Assembly (NCBI GenBank): GCA_020847615.1 | Contig: JADLBR010000010.1 | Span: 1-64,000, forward strand | From: Verrucomicrobiia bacterium | GTDB lineage: Bacteria > Verrucomicrobiota > Verrucomicrobiia > JADLBR01 | Length of the DNA stretch: 64,000 nt | Direction: 5' to 3' | In this document: positions 14,705 to 23,232 of the stretch, one piece after another | How the letters are laid out: every line of letters begins with the position of its first letter | Position numbering within the stretch: position 1 is the first letter of the stretch | The notes under the pieces: model-generated | The model's database searches: none | What the model was told of the DNA's origin: nothing | Seen by the model: only the letters and a program-made list of their open reading frames with translations | Translations under genes and position numbers: made by a program

Positions 14705-15556
14705 ATGATCACCCGACGCCTCTTCCTGACCCAAGCCACCGCCGGCATCGCCATCGCGGCATCCCCCGGTCGCGGGCTGGCCTCAGCACCGCCCGGCATC
14801 CGCATCGGCTCGTGCTCGATCGGGACCCTGGACGCCGCGCGCGAGGCAGGCCTGGACGGCATCGAGCTCAACGCCGGGAGAAAACCCGCCGAGCGGCTCG
14901 AACTGTCCGAACCCGCCGTGCTCGCCGCCCACAAGGCGAAGATGAAAGAGACCGGCATCGTCGTCTCCTCCATCATGATGGGCATCTTCAACAGTTGCCC
15001 GCTGGCCACCGAGCCCCTCGCGCCCGCGTGGCTCGAGCAGACCATCGGGGCAGCCGCCGAACTCGGCGCCGGCGTCATCCTCGTCGCCTTCTTCGGCAAG
15101 GGCAGCCTGCTCGACGAGCAGCGGCAGCCCAAGAGGGCCGACATCGATTCCGTCGTCGCCCGCATCAAGGCCGCCGCTCCGCTCGCCAAGAAGGCCGGCG
15201 TCACCCTCGGCATCGAGAACACCCTCAGCGCCCAGCAAAACATCGAGATCCTCGACCGCATCGGCCACGACGCCGTCAAGATCTACTACGACATCTTCAA
15301 CCTCTACGGCCAGGGCTATGACGTCCCCGCGGAAATCCGCCTGCTCAGGGACCGGATCGCCATCTTCCACTTCAAGAACGGCCCCGACTACCTCGACAAT
15401 GGCGAGGTCAAGTTCGAGCCGGCCGTCGCCGCGATCAAGGAGATCGGCTACCGCGGCTGGGTCGTGCTCGAGACCTCGAGCCCCTCGAAAGACAAGGTCG
15501 CCGACGCGCGACGCAATGCCGCGCACGTCAGGAAACTCTTCGGGCTCCCGGCGTGA
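14705..15556 (+). CDS. Tat-exported xylose-isomerase-like TIM-barrel protein
   Basis: Protein of 283 residues. The N-terminus ITRRLFLTQATAGIAIAA is a twin-arginine signal. The rest is a sugar phosphate isomerase/epimerase-type TIM barrel (AP endonuclease 2 family): GLDGIELNAG, GVTLGIENT, KIYYDIFNLYGQG, IAIFHFKNG and GWVVLETSS supply the Glu, Asp and His metal ligands. The substrate is unknown; PVC members act on sugars and oxidised sugar derivatives. ATG 14705 is chosen because GAGGAG lies 8 bases upstream; ATG 14699 is too close to it. The stop overlaps the next start (GTGA), so the two form an operon. Confidence 0.8.
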   Translation: MITRRLFLTQATAGIAIAASPGRGLASAPPGIRIGSCSIGTLDAAREAGLDGIELNAGRKPAERLELSEPAVLAAHKAKMKETGIVVSSIMMGIFNSCPLATEPLAPAWLEQTIGAAAELGAGVILVAFFGKGSLLDEQRQPKRADIDSVVARIKAAAPLAKKAGVTLGIENTLSAQQNIEILDRIGHDAVKIYYDIFNLYGQGYDVPAEIRLLRDRIAIFHFKNGPDYLDNGEVKFEPAVAAIKEIGYRGWVVLETSSPSKDKVADARRNAAHVRKLFGLPA

Positions 15557-16446
15557 TCCTCGTCTCAGGCCTCACCCCGGCGTGGCAGCAGATCCTGGTG
15601 TTTGACCGGTTCGCGGCCGGCGAGGTGAACCGGGCCAGCGAGGCCCACTGGTGCGCGTCGGGCAAGGTGCTCAACGCGGGCATCGCCGCCCACCATCTGG
15701 GCGGACCGAGCCTCACACTCTCCCCCCTCGGCGGCCCGGCCTTCGACCCCATCTCGCGCGAGTTCGAGGGCATGGGAATCCCCCACCAGTGGATTCGCAC
15801 CGCCGCCCCCACCCGCGTCTGCACCACCCTCATCGACCGCGCTACGGCCACCATCACCGAGCTGGTCGAGAATGGCAAACCCATCGCGCCGCGCGAAATG
15901 GAGTCCTACCTCGCCGCCCACGCATGCGCCGCCAAGCGGGCCAGCGTCGCGGTCGTCATCGGTTCTCTCCCGGCGGGAACACCCGACTCCTGCTACCGGA
16001 CCCTTCTGGAGAGCACCCCGTGCCCTGCCGTCCTGGACTTCCGCGGCGAAGGGCTTCTATCCGTCCTCGACCTCCGTCCCCTCGTCATCAAGCCCAACCG
16101 CAACGAACTCGCCGCCACGCTCGGCCAACCGCTGGACTCCGATGACGGCCTCCTGGCGGCGATGCGCTCGCTCAACGACCGCGGGGCCCACTGGGTCGTC
16201 GTCACCCAGGGCGCCGGGCCCGTATGGCTCACCTCGCGCACCGAAACCCACCGGCTCCCCCCAGCGCACATCCCAGACCTGGTCAACCCCATCGCCTCCG
16301 GCGACGCTATGGCGGCGGCCATCGCCTGGGCCATCGCCACGGGCCGATCGGTCCCTGAGGCCGTCCAATTGGGCATCGCCGCCGCCGCACAGAACGCGCG
16401 ACAGCTCCTGCCGTGCCGCCTCGATCCCAAGGCCCTGGGGATTTAG
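15553..16446 (+). CDS. PfkB-family sugar kinase (1-phosphofructokinase/LacC-like)
   Basis: Protein of 297 residues starting with GTG inside the previous stop codon. It has the PfkB layout: an N-terminal GLTPAWQQ entry, the GKVLNAGIAAHHLGG substrate segment, IGSLPAGTP, KPNRNELAATLG, VVVTQGAGPVW and the signature NPIASGDAMAAAIAW (about 250-264) with the catalytic aspartate. The usual GAGD is ASGD here, still keeping Gly-Asp. LacC and 1-phosphofructokinase are the closest types, so the substrate is probably a sugar phosphate. Pairing with a sugar isomerase-like gene suggests a small catabolic unit. Confidence 0.85.
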   Translation: MILVSGLTPAWQQILVFDRFAAGEVNRASEAHWCASGKVLNAGIAAHHLGGPSLTLSPLGGPAFDPISREFEGMGIPHQWIRTAAPTRVCTTLIDRATATITELVENGKPIAPREMESYLAAHACAAKRASVAVVIGSLPAGTPDSCYRTLLESTPCPAVLDFRGEGLLSVLDLRPLVIKPNRNELAATLGQPLDSDDGLLAAMRSLNDRGAHWVVVTQGAGPVWLTSRTETHRLPPAHIPDLVNPIASGDAMAAAIAWAIATGRSVPEAVQLGIAAAAQNARQLLPCRLDPKALGI

Positions 16447-16505
16447 CGCACGAATGCCTCGGCGCGCTGCCTCGAAGGTCGACCGCGGAACCCTTTTCGG
16501 AGATC

Positions 16506-16534
16506 TATGGCCACGGTCGCCAGACCGTGGACCC
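16506..16534 (+). repeat. Dispersed palindromic repeat, family 2 (first copy)
   Basis: GGCCACGGTCGCCAGACCGTGG forms a hairpin with arms CCACGGT/ACCGTGG, followed by ACCCGCGG. A close relative lies at 38293-38322 (GCCACGGCCGTCAGGCCGTG, then GACCCC). Arm changes are compensatory, as expected if structure is what is conserved. Confidence 0.65.
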
Positions 16535-16587
16535 GCGGGCAGATCGAACGATCTCCGGCAGCCGCCGGACCGCCGGGGTATAAAATG

Positions 16588-16663
16588 TAGCCGAAACCGT
16601 GAGGTTTTGGCGGCCAAACGCTTACGCGTTCGGCTACGGGAGGCGCTGCGGCTATTTTCAAGC
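16588..16663 (+). repeat. Dispersed palindromic repeat, family 1 (copy B)
   Basis: Core 16588-16637 is bounded by GTAGCCGAA/TTCGGCTAC and contains GCCGAAACC-GTGA-GGTTTTGGC followed by GCCAAACGC-TTAC-GCGTTCGGC, two hairpins of about 9 bp. The flank GGGAGGCGCTGCGGCTATTT, then TCAAG, is the reverse complement of the flank of copy A, so the full unit is about 76 bases. Confidence 0.8.
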
Positions 16664-16695
16664 CAGCCCTGCCAGTAGCACTTCGGGTAGACCGG

Positions 16696-16764
16696 GGCTG
16701 CCTGAAGGCAGCACTACGAACGTTCCCGCGTCTTTGGGCTCGTAGTGCCGCCTTCAGGCGGCAT
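16696..16764 (+). repeat. Dispersed composite palindrome, family 3 (first copy)
   Basis: A hairpin CTGCCTGAAGGCAG is followed by CACTACGAAC, a 16-base centre, then CTCGTAGTG and a second hairpin CCGCCTTCAGGCGG. The whole is therefore an inverted repeat of two hairpins. A second copy lies at 43495-43559 with its centre in the opposite orientation. Confidence 0.7.
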
Positions 16765-16836
16765 CCGCATAATCAGCTCGATCCCGTGCCCCGGACCCCC
16801 GGCTGCCGGCGGCGAAAACGCGGCCCTACGCCTCAG

Positions 16837-16893
16837 GCGATTGGCAGCCAAACGCTTACGCGTTCGGCTACGGGCGGCGCCGCGGCAATCTTC
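16837..16893 (+). repeat. Diverged family 1 repeat (copy C)
   Basis: Contains GCCAAACGCTTACGCGTTCG followed by GCTACGGG, identical to the second half of copy B, and a flank that has drifted (GGCGGCGCCGCGGCAATCTTC). The first hairpin is lost. It ends 3 bases before the rplQ stop codon. Confidence 0.6.
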
Positions 16894-16896
16894 GCG

Positions 16897-17313
16897 CTAG
16901 GCCTTCTTGTCCGGAGAGGCGGATGCCGCCGGCTCCGCCTTCGCGCGCGCCGAGGCGACCGTCTCAGTCCATTCAATCATGGCCATCGGTGCCGCGTCGC
17001 TCTGTCGGGCGACAAGCTTGGTGACGCGCGTGTAGCCCCCCTGGCGCGCCGCAAAGACCGGCGCCACCGCAGAGAAGAGCCGGTACACCGCGCCCTCGTC
17101 CCGGAGCTTGGCCGCCGCCAGTCGCCGCGCCGCGATATCGCCGCGCTTGCCCAGCGTCACCATCTTGTCCGCGAGCCTCCGCGCCGCCTTGGCCTTCGTG
17201 ACCGTGGTGCGGATCCGGTTGTGCTTGATCAGGCTGACCACCAGCGCCGCGAGCATCATGTCGCGGTGCTGCGATGTCCGGCCCAGTTTGAGCGAGTTAA
17301 CCCTGTGTCTCAT
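16897..17313 (-). CDS. rplQ: 50S ribosomal protein L17
   Basis: Protein of 138 residues with the L17 opening MRHRVNSLKLGRTSQHR and the YTRVTKL segment, plus an alanine/lysine-rich tail of about 20 residues. L17 sits beside the exit tunnel of the large subunit. It is the last gene of the long minus-strand ribosomal cluster, directly after rpoA as in most bacteria. Confidence 0.97.
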   Translation of the reverse strand: MRHRVNSLKLGRTSQHRDMMLAALVVSLIKHNRIRTTVTKAKAARRLADKMVTLGKRGDIAARRLAAAKLRDEGAVYRLFSAVAPVFAARQGGYTRVTKLVARQSDAAPMAMIEWTETVASARAKAEPAASASPDKKA

Positions 17314-17330
17314 GTCGTCGGATCCCCGGC

Positions 17331-18341
17331 TTAACTTTCCGGCTGCGGTGCCTCGGCTGGCGGTTCCACCATGCCCGGCTCGAACTTCATGCCCAGCGAC
17401 AGGCCAAGCTCGTTGAGCTTGTCCTTGATCTCGTTGAGCGACTTCTTGCCAAAGTTCCTGTACTTGAGCATCTCCGCCTCGGTCTTCATCGCCAGTTGGC
17501 CGACCGTGGTGATGTTGGCATTGTTCAGGCAGTTGGCCGCCCGCACCGACAGCTCGATCTCGTTGACGCTCATGTTGAGCAGTTTCTTGAGCTTGCTGTC
17601 GATCGCGCCGACCTCGGTCTTCGTCTCCTCGAACTCCACGGCCTCGTCCTTGAGTTTGACGAAGATGTCGAGGTGCTTGCGCAGGATCGCGCCGGCCTGC
17701 AGCAGGGCGTCGTCGGGCGTGATCCGCCCGTCGGTCCAGATCTCCAGGATGAGCTTGTCGTAGTCGGTGCGCTGGCCGAGCCGCGCGTTCTCCACGGCGT
17801 ACTTGACCTTCCTCACGGGCGAGAACAGCGAGTCCACCGGGATCACGCCGATCGCCTGCTCCGGCTTCTTGTTCTCCTCGCCGGTGGCAAACCCGCGCCC
17901 GACGACCACCTCCATCTCCATCTCGAACTTCTGCTTCTTGTCCAGCGTGCAGATGAGCTGGTCCGGGTTGAGGATCTCCACGCCCTGCTCGAGCCGGATG
18001 TTCCCCGCCTTCACGGGCCCCTCTTTGTTCGCCTGCAGGAAGAGCACGCGGGGTTCGCGCGACGCCATGCGGAACTTAATCTGCTTGAGGTTGAGGACGA
18101 TGTCCGTGACGTCCTCGACGACGCCGGGCAGCGAGGCAAACTCGTGCAGCGCCCCCTCGATGCGCACCGAGGTGATGGCCGCCCCCTCGAGCGAGGAGAG
18201 CAGCACGCGCCTGAGGCTGTTGCCTATGGTGTGGCCATAGCCGGTCTCAAATGGCTCGGCGGTGAACTTCGCGTATGTGTCCGTCCCGTCGTCCTTGGCG
18301 AGGCGGCCGGGCATCTCGAACCGTCCCAATCGAATAGGCAT
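17331..18341 (-). CDS. rpoA: DNA-directed RNA polymerase alpha subunit
   Basis: Protein of 336 residues. The N-terminal domain (1-230) has the dimerisation and assembly motifs GYGHTIGNSLRRVLLSSLEGAAIT and TDGRITPDDALLQAG. A linker leads to the C-terminal domain (about 255-320, LSVRAANCLNNANITTVGQL, KYRNFGKKSLNEIKDKL), which contacts upstream promoter DNA and activators. The position between rpsD and rplQ is standard. The 138-base gap before it is the largest spacer in this part of the cluster and might carry an internal promoter. Confidence 0.97.
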   Translation of the reverse strand: MPIRLGRFEMPGRLAKDDGTDTYAKFTAEPFETGYGHTIGNSLRRVLLSSLEGAAITSVRIEGALHEFASLPGVVEDVTDIVLNLKQIKFRMASREPRVLFLQANKEGPVKAGNIRLEQGVEILNPDQLICTLDKKQKFEMEMEVVVGRGFATGEENKKPEQAIGVIPVDSLFSPVRKVKYAVENARLGQRTDYDKLILEIWTDGRITPDDALLQAGAILRKHLDIFVKLKDEAVEFEETKTEVGAIDSKLKKLLNMSVNEIELSVRAANCLNNANITTVGQLAMKTEAEMLKYRNFGKKSLNEIKDKLNELGLSLGMKFEPGMVEPPAEAPQPES

Positions 18342-18479
18342 CTCTCACTCCTTGGGCCGGGTTTCCCGACTTGGCGCCTTGCCTCTGGCGCGGCGTCGGA
18401 CCAACGGCCCTTTCTCCGCGCGGCACATCTTGGATTCCGGCGGGACCGGCCGCGCGATCCGGCCCCCCGGCAAAACTGT

Positions 18480-19094
18480 CTAGACCCGCCGCGAGTACAA
18501 CTCGACGACGAGCTGCTCGTTCACAACCGGCTGCAGGTCCTCGCGCGTCGGCATGCGGGCCACGGTGCCCTTGAACCCGGCGGGGTCGGCGGTCAGCCAA
18601 TCCGGCACCGGACTGAGCTTCGACGCCTCGATGTTGCGCGTCGCCATCTGGCGTGCGCGGGCCTTGTCGGCGACCTCGATGACCTGTCCCTCGCGGACGC
18701 CAAAGGAGGCGATGCTCACGCGGCGGCCATCAACGAGGATGTGCCCGTGCGTGACCATCTGGCGCGCCATCCGCCGGCTCGTGGCCAGGCCCAGCCGGAA
18801 CACCACGTTGTCCAGCCGCGTCTCGAGCAACTGCATCAGGATGTCGCCGGTGACGCCGCGCTTGGAGATCGCGCTGCGGAAATAGCGGCGGAACTGCCGC
18901 TCCAAGATCCCGTAGATGAAGCGCAGTTTCTGCTTCTCGGCCAGCGCCAGAGCGTACTCGGAGAGCTTGCGCCTCCCCCGCTGGCCGTGCTGCCCGGGAG
19001 GATACGCCTTCCGGTCTAGCGATTTGCTCGGCCCGAAGACCGGCATGCTGAAGCGCCGGCTGATTTTCGAGCGTGGACCCGTATAGCGTGCCAT
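18480..19094 (-). CDS. rpsD: 30S ribosomal protein S4
   Basis: Protein of 204 residues with the S4 opening MARYTGPRSKISRRF and the S4 RNA-binding domain (about 94-155, RLDNVVFRLGLATSRRMARQMV). The N-terminus lacks the zinc-binding cysteines, so it is the metal-free form. S4 starts 30S assembly and in many bacteria represses its own operon. It follows rpsK in the alpha-operon order. Confidence 0.97.
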   Translation of the reverse strand: MARYTGPRSKISRRFSMPVFGPSKSLDRKAYPPGQHGQRGRRKLSEYALALAEKQKLRFIYGILERQFRRYFRSAISKRGVTGDILMQLLETRLDNVVFRLGLATSRRMARQMVTHGHILVDGRRVSIASFGVREGQVIEVADKARARQMATRNIEASKLSPVPDWLTADPAGFKGTVARMPTREDLQPVVNEQLVVELYSRRV

Positions 19095-19115
19095 GACCTG
19101 ATACTCCTAAGGCCG

Positions 19116-19622
19116 CTAGACGCGGCGCTGCTTGCGCGGCCGGCACCCGTTGTGCGGCACCGGCGTCACGTCGATGATCGCCGTCACCTCAAGGCCGATG
19201 GCCTGCATGGCGCGGATCGCCGCCTCGCGGCCCATCCCGGGGCCCTTGACCCGGACCTGGACCTCCTTGAGGCCGTGGCCCATCGCCTGGCGGCACGCGT
19301 CCTGCGCGACCACCTGGGCCACGTACGCGGTCGACTTCTTGGAACCGCGGAACCCGCATTTGCCCGCGGATGACCACGCGATCACGTTGCCCTTGAGGTC
19401 GGTGATGCTCACCTGCGTGTTGTTGAACGTCGCGCACACGTGCGCGATGCCCTGGGAAACATTCTTGAACCCCTTGGCGCGGACGATCTTGGACTTTGCC
19501 GCCGCATCCGGGTCCAGCGAGAATGGCGCCTCGGCCGGCTCGGCCTGTGCCTCCGCCGCCTTCGGTTTCTCTTCTGCCTTGGACTCCTTGGGAGCCGATT
19601 TCTTGGTTGTCTTCGCCGCCAT
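19116..19622 (-). CDS. rpsK: 30S ribosomal protein S11
   Basis: Protein of 168 residues. The conserved S11 domain starts near residue 48 ([24 protein letters not shown]) and ends with [18 protein letters not shown], the rRNA-binding tail. The first 45 residues are an unusual lysine/glutamate/alanine-rich extension. Similar charged extensions occur on S5, L15, L17 and L22 here, suggesting a lineage trait. S11 lines the platform near the mRNA exit. Confidence 0.96.
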   Translation of the reverse strand: MAAKTTKKSAPKESKAEEKPKAAEAQAEPAEAPFSLDPDAAAKSKIVRAKGFKNVSQGIAHVCATFNNTQVSITDLKGNVIAWSSAGKCGFRGSKKSTAYVAQVVAQDACRQAMGHGLKEVQVRVKGPGMGREAAIRAMQAIGLEVTAIIDVTPVPHNGCRPRKQRRV

Positions 19623-19637
19623 GGCGCCTGCCTCTCC

Positions 19638-20033
19638 TTAGACCTTGCCCTTTTTCGCGTCCTTGCTCCTCGTGACGCCGACCGTCTTGCGGGGACCCTT
19701 GCGGGTCCTCGCGTTGGTGCTCGTGCGCTGCCCGCGCACCGGAAGATTGCGCCGATGCCGCATGCCCCGATAGCAGTTGATCGCCTGCAGTCGCTTGAGG
19801 CTCGCCTGGAGCTCGCGCCTGAGGTCGCCCTCCACGAGGATCTTGCGCTCGGTGATGCAGTTGACGATCCGGGTGACCTGCGCGTCGGTCAGGTCCTTCG
19901 CGCGGATGTTTGGATCGATCTCGGTCTGCTCGAGGATCTGGCGGGTCAGCGTGGGACCGATGCCATAGATGTATGGCAGCGCCGCCTCGATGCGCTTGTC
20001 CGCTGGTATGTCAACTCCGAACAATCTGGGCAT
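19638..20033 (-). CDS. rpsM: 30S ribosomal protein S13
   Basis: Protein of 131 residues with the S13 motifs [25 protein letters not shown] and the basic C-terminal tail [20 protein letters not shown] that reaches the P-site tRNA. It forms bridges to the 50S subunit. It lies 4 bases after rpmJ, in the normal order. Confidence 0.97.
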   Translation of the reverse strand: MPRLFGVDIPADKRIEAALPYIYGIGPTLTRQILEQTEIDPNIRAKDLTDAQVTRIVNCITERKILVEGDLRRELQASLKRLQAINCYRGMRHRRNLPVRGQRTSTNARTRKGPRKTVGVTRSKDAKKGKV

Positions 20034-20037
20034 AGCT

Positions 20038-20151
20038 TCAACCTTGGCGCTGTTTGTGGCGCGGGTTCTTGCAGATGACCCGCACCACGCCCTTGCGCCG
20101 AATAACGCGGCAGTGCTCGCAGAGCCGCCTTACCGATGGACGCACTTTCAT
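20038..20151 (-). CDS. rpmJ: 50S ribosomal protein L36
   Basis: Thirty-seven residues, [20 protein letters not shown] at the start and [11 protein letters not shown] at the end. The zinc ligands Cys11, Cys14, Cys27 and His32 are all present, so this is the zinc-binding form, in contrast to S14 here. ATG 20151 follows GAGGAAACC. It lies between infA and rpsM as in many bacteria. Confidence 0.95.
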   Translation of the reverse strand: MKVRPSVRRLCEHCRVIRRKGVVRVICKNPRHKQRQG

Positions 20152-20232
20152 GGTTTCCTCTGACTCATCGCGGGAGACGAAGAGTCGGAATATCTAGCGC
20201 ACGGGGGCCCGGCACGCAACTCCAATTTATCA

Positions 20233-20451
20233 TCATTTCTCGACCCCCACGATTCTCGCCCCGGACAGGTCGAAGGCCGACATCTGCAGCCGGACCCGGC
20301 TGCCCGGCAGGAGCTTGGCGGGGCTCAGGCGGAGCCTTCCGGCGGTGCGGGCCACGAGCCGATGCCCATTGGGCAGGGCCACCCTGAAGGCCGATCGCGG
20401 GAGGGCCTCCACCACGGTCCCGATCACCTCGATATGGTCCGTTCCCGGCAT
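20233..20451 (-). CDS. infA: Translation initiation factor IF-1
   Basis: Seventy-two residues, the standard IF-1 length, from ATG 20451. The S1/OB-fold is recognisable in IEVIGTVVEALPRSAFRVAL and LLPGSRVRLQMSAFDLSGARI. The middle loop is divergent (RTAGRLRLSPAK instead of the usual AHISGKMR). IF-1 occupies the ribosomal A-site during initiation. The gene overlaps the end of map by 28 bases, an unusually long overlap for this cluster. Confidence 0.88.
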   Translation of the reverse strand: MPGTDHIEVIGTVVEALPRSAFRVALPNGHRLVARTAGRLRLSPAKLLPGSRVRLQMSAFDLSGARIVGVEK

Positions 20452-21200
20452 GTCAGGATCTCCGGGTCGCCCTCGGTGACGACGACCGTGTGCTCGAAAT
20501 GGGCCGAGAGGCTGCCGTCCGCAGTGGCGACCGTCCACTTGTCCTCGCGATAGACGATGTCGGCCCTGCCCTCATTGACCATGGGTTCGATGGCCAAGAC
20601 CATCCCGGGCCGCAGCTCCGGCCCAGAACCGGCGGCGCCGTAGTTGGGGATCTGGGGTTCCTCGTGGAGGCGCCGCCCCACCCCGTGCCCGACGAACTCC
20701 CTCACGACAGAATACCCGTGGCGGGTGACAGAGGACTCGACGGCGTGGCAGATGTCCCCGACACGATTGCCGGGGCGGGCCTGCTCGATGGCCAGGCGCA
20801 GGGCCTCCTCGGTGACGTCCAGCAGGCGCTGCGTCGCCGGGGCGATGACACCGACGGGCACCGTCACGGCGGAATCCCCGATCCAGCCGTCGAGCATGAC
20901 GCCCACGTCGAGCTTGACGATGTCGCCGTACTGCAGCCGCCGGGCCCCGCCAATGCCGTGTACGACTTCCTCGTTGACGCTGATGCAGCAGTTGCCCGGA
21001 AAGCCGCGGTATCCCAGAAACGCGCTCCGCCCCCCCCGGGCGACGATCAGCTCGCCGCAGGCGCGATCCAGTTCCGCGGTCGTCAGGCCGGGCGCGCACA
21101 TCGCCGAGACCGCATCCAAGACATCGCGGACGATGGCGCTTGACCGCCGGATCGCCTCGATCTCTCGCGGGCTTTTGATGGGGATGCGCCGCTTGGCCAA
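20424..21200 (-). CDS. map: Type I methionine aminopeptidase
   Basis: Protein of 258 residues from the TTG at 21200, with AGGAAGG upstream. Motifs include VNEEVVHGIGG, KLDVGVMLDGWIGDSAVTVPVG, GHGVGRRLHEEPQIPN and LAIEPM, giving the five metal ligands Asp, Asp, His, Glu, Glu. It removes the initiator methionine from new proteins. Its position directly after secY is typical. The longer open frame to 21281 would overlap secY and has no better start. Confidence 0.93.
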   Translation of the reverse strand: MAKRRIPIKSPREIEAIRRSSAIVRDVLDAVSAMCAPGLTTAELDRACGELIVARGGRSAFLGYRGFPGNCCISVNEEVVHGIGGARRLQYGDIVKLDVGVMLDGWIGDSAVTVPVGVIAPATQRLLDVTEEALRLAIEQARPGNRVGDICHAVESSVTRHGYSVVREFVGHGVGRRLHEEPQIPNYGAAGSGPELRPGMVLAIEPMVNEGRADIVYREDKWTVATADGSLSAHFEHTVVVTEGDPEILTCRERTISR

Positions 21201-21214
21201 GGGCCCCAGCCTTC

Positions 21215-22717
21215 CTATTGGTTGAGGACGGCGGCGACGGCCCCGAGCAACAGCAGGCAGGCCACCGCGACGCCCAGCCACGCGAGGCTTTCGTCCGTCG
21301 GGCCAGCCCCCTCTCGACCCAGGGCCGGGCCGGTCGCCCGCCCGCGGATCCGCCCCTTGCGCAGGAATCCCTCGTAGTGCCGCTGGAGCAGATGGGTCTC
21401 GATCTGCCGCATCGTGTCAAGCATGACGCCCACGATGATCAGGAGGCTCGTGCCCCCGAAGAACTGGGATGTGAGCGAAGGGACCAGGAGGATCTGGTGC
21501 AGGAGCTGCGGCATCACGGCCAGCAGGATCAGGAACAGGGCGCCGGCCAGCGTCAGCCGCGTCATCGCGTAATCCAGGAACTCCGCCGTCGGCTGGCCCG
21601 GACGTATGCCCGGGATGAAACCGCCGTGCTTCTTGAGCTCGTCGGCGATCTGGATCGGGTTGAACATGGTCGCCACCCAGAAATAGCTGAAGAACAGGAT
21701 GAGCGCGCTGTAGAACACGTAGTACAGGAAGCCGCTGTTGAGGCTTGCGATCATGCCGCCGAGGAAGGGCCCGGGATTGGGGATCACCTGCATCAGGAAC
21801 CGGGGGATCATCAGCAGCGTCTGCGCGAAGATGATGGGCATGACGCCCGAGTAGTTGACGCGCAGCGGCAGGTACGACGTCTGGCCGCCGTAGACGCGCC
21901 GCCCCACCATCCGCTTGGCGTACTGGACGCTCACGCGGCGCACCGCCTGCGTGACCGCCACCACGCCCGCTATGACCGCGAACATGAGGGCCAGCAACAG
22001 CACCAGCAGCAGCGGGTTGCGCGCCGCCTGGTCGCCCGTGCCGGCCACGAACTTCTGCCACGCCTGGGCCATCGCCCCGGGGATGCGCGCCGCGATGCCG
22101 ATGGTGATGACCAGCGAGACCCCGTTGCCTATGCCGCGGTCGGTGATCTGCTCGCCGATCCACATCAGGAGCATGGTCCCCGCCATGTTGCAGAGCACCA
22201 CCATGAAGATGAAGCCCGGCCCGGGCTCGGGCACCAGCTGCGCGTTCATCTTCTCCAGGACCGAGCCTATGCCTGGGAGCAGGGGGTTGTTGCCGGGGTT
22301 CTGGAATCCGAGCGCCAGCATGTACCCCTGTATGCAGCACAGCACGATGGTCAGGTAGCGCGTGTACTGGGTGATCTTCTGGCGCCCGCCCTCCTCGCGC
22401 GCCAACTTCCCAAGCTGCGGCAGAACGACCGTCAGCAGCTGCAGCATGATGCTGGCGCTGATGTAGGGCATGATGCCCAGCGACGCGATGGCGCAGTTCT
22501 CCATCGCGCCGCCGCTGAAAATGTTGATCAGGCCCAGCAGGGAGCCGGCGCCCTGATTGCTGACCACGTTCTGGAAATAATCCTGCAGGACCGCGACGTT
22601 GATCCCCGGGCAGGGGATGGCCGCGCCGATCCGCATGACGACTATCATGCAGAGCGTGAATAGGATCCGCTTCCGGAGCTCCGGGATGCGGAAGGAATTG
22701 GCGAACGCGGAGAGCAT
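21215..22717 (-). CDS. secY: Protein translocase subunit SecY
   Basis: Protein of 500 residues with ten predicted transmembrane helices; it forms the SecYEG export channel. Family motifs are seen at RKRILFTLCMIVVMRIGAAI (TM1), the plug region GLINIFSGGAMENCAIASLG, ASIMLQLL, and GFIPGIRPGQPTAEFL before TM8. It is about 60 residues longer than E. coli SecY, with extra length in the loop around residues 140-170 (NPGNNPLLPGIGSVLEKM) and in the C-terminal tail. Confidence 0.96.
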   Translation of the reverse strand: MLSAFANSFRIPELRKRILFTLCMIVVMRIGAAIPCPGINVAVLQDYFQNVVSNQGAGSLLGLINIFSGGAMENCAIASLGIMPYISASIMLQLLTVVLPQLGKLAREEGGRQKITQYTRYLTIVLCCIQGYMLALGFQNPGNNPLLPGIGSVLEKMNAQLVPEPGPGFIFMVVLCNMAGTMLLMWIGEQITDRGIGNGVSLVITIGIAARIPGAMAQAWQKFVAGTGDQAARNPLLLVLLLALMFAVIAGVVAVTQAVRRVSVQYAKRMVGRRVYGGQTSYLPLRVNYSGVMPIIFAQTLLMIPRFLMQVIPNPGPFLGGMIASLNSGFLYYVFYSALILFFSYFWVATMFNPIQIADELKKHGGFIPGIRPGQPTAEFLDYAMTRLTLAGALFLILLAVMPQLLHQILLVPSLTSQFFGGTSLLIIVGVMLDTMRQIETHLLQRHYEGFLRKGRIRGRATGPALGREGAGPTDESLAWLGVAVACLLLLGAVAAVLNQ

Positions 22718-22735
22718 CGTTCCGGTCCCCGCGGA

Positions 22736-23230
22736 TCAGTCTCCGGCGGGCGCCGGCGCCCCGCCCTCCGTGGGCGTCGGTGCCGGGGTCTCGACCGTGC
22801 CGCCCGCCTTCTCGATCTTCTCCCTCGCCTGCGCGCTGGCCGCGTCGACGCGCACCGTCAGGCGCCGCTTCAGATCACCGTCCCCGAGCAGCTTGACCCC
22901 ATCCCAGCGACCGTTGACGATGCCGCGCTCGCGCAGAGAGGCCTCGTTGACCTCGGCGCCGTCCTCGTAATCGTTGAGCGCGCCCACGTTGACCGGCGCG
23001 TACCGCGTGCGAAAACGGGCGTTGCTGAAGCCCCGCTTCGGCAGGCGCCTCACCAGCGGCATCTGGCCGCCCTCGAAACCGGGCCGGATGGACCCGCCCG
23101 AGCGCGCCTTCTGGCCCTTGTGGCCGCGGCCGCTCGTCTTGCCATGACCGGAACTCTCGCCGCAGCCCCGGCGCTTGCGGCGGTGCCGCGACCCCTCCCG
23201 GGGCTTTAGGTTGTGCAGACGCATCGACAT
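22736..23230 (-). CDS. rplO: 50S ribosomal protein L15
   Basis: Protein of 164 residues from ATG 23230 after AAGGAG. The L15 opening MRLHNLKPREGSRHRRKRRG, GRGHKGQKARSGG and PLVRRLPKRGF are clear. A proline/threonine/alanine-rich tail is added at the end. The gene starts 2 bases after rpsE, leaving no room for rpmD (L30), which is missing from the cluster. Confidence 0.96.
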   Translation of the reverse strand: MSMRLHNLKPREGSRHRRKRRGCGESSGHGKTSGRGHKGQKARSGGSIRPGFEGGQMPLVRRLPKRGFSNARFRTRYAPVNVGALNDYEDGAEVNEASLRERGIVNGRWDGVKLLGDGDLKRRLTVRVDAASAQAREKIEKAGGTVETPAPTPTEGGAPAPAGD

Positions 23231-23232
23231 GG

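Larger units (their letters stand above)
16447..16896. other. Repeat-filled intergenic region between pfkB and rplQ
   Basis: About 450 bases between convergent operons. It contains several palindromic elements: family 2 at 16506-16534, family 1 copy B at 16588-16663, family 3 at 16696-16764 and a diverged family 1 copy C at 16837-16893. No open frame here looks like a protein. The hairpins next to rplQ may also help to end ribosomal-operon transcription. Confidence 0.7.
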
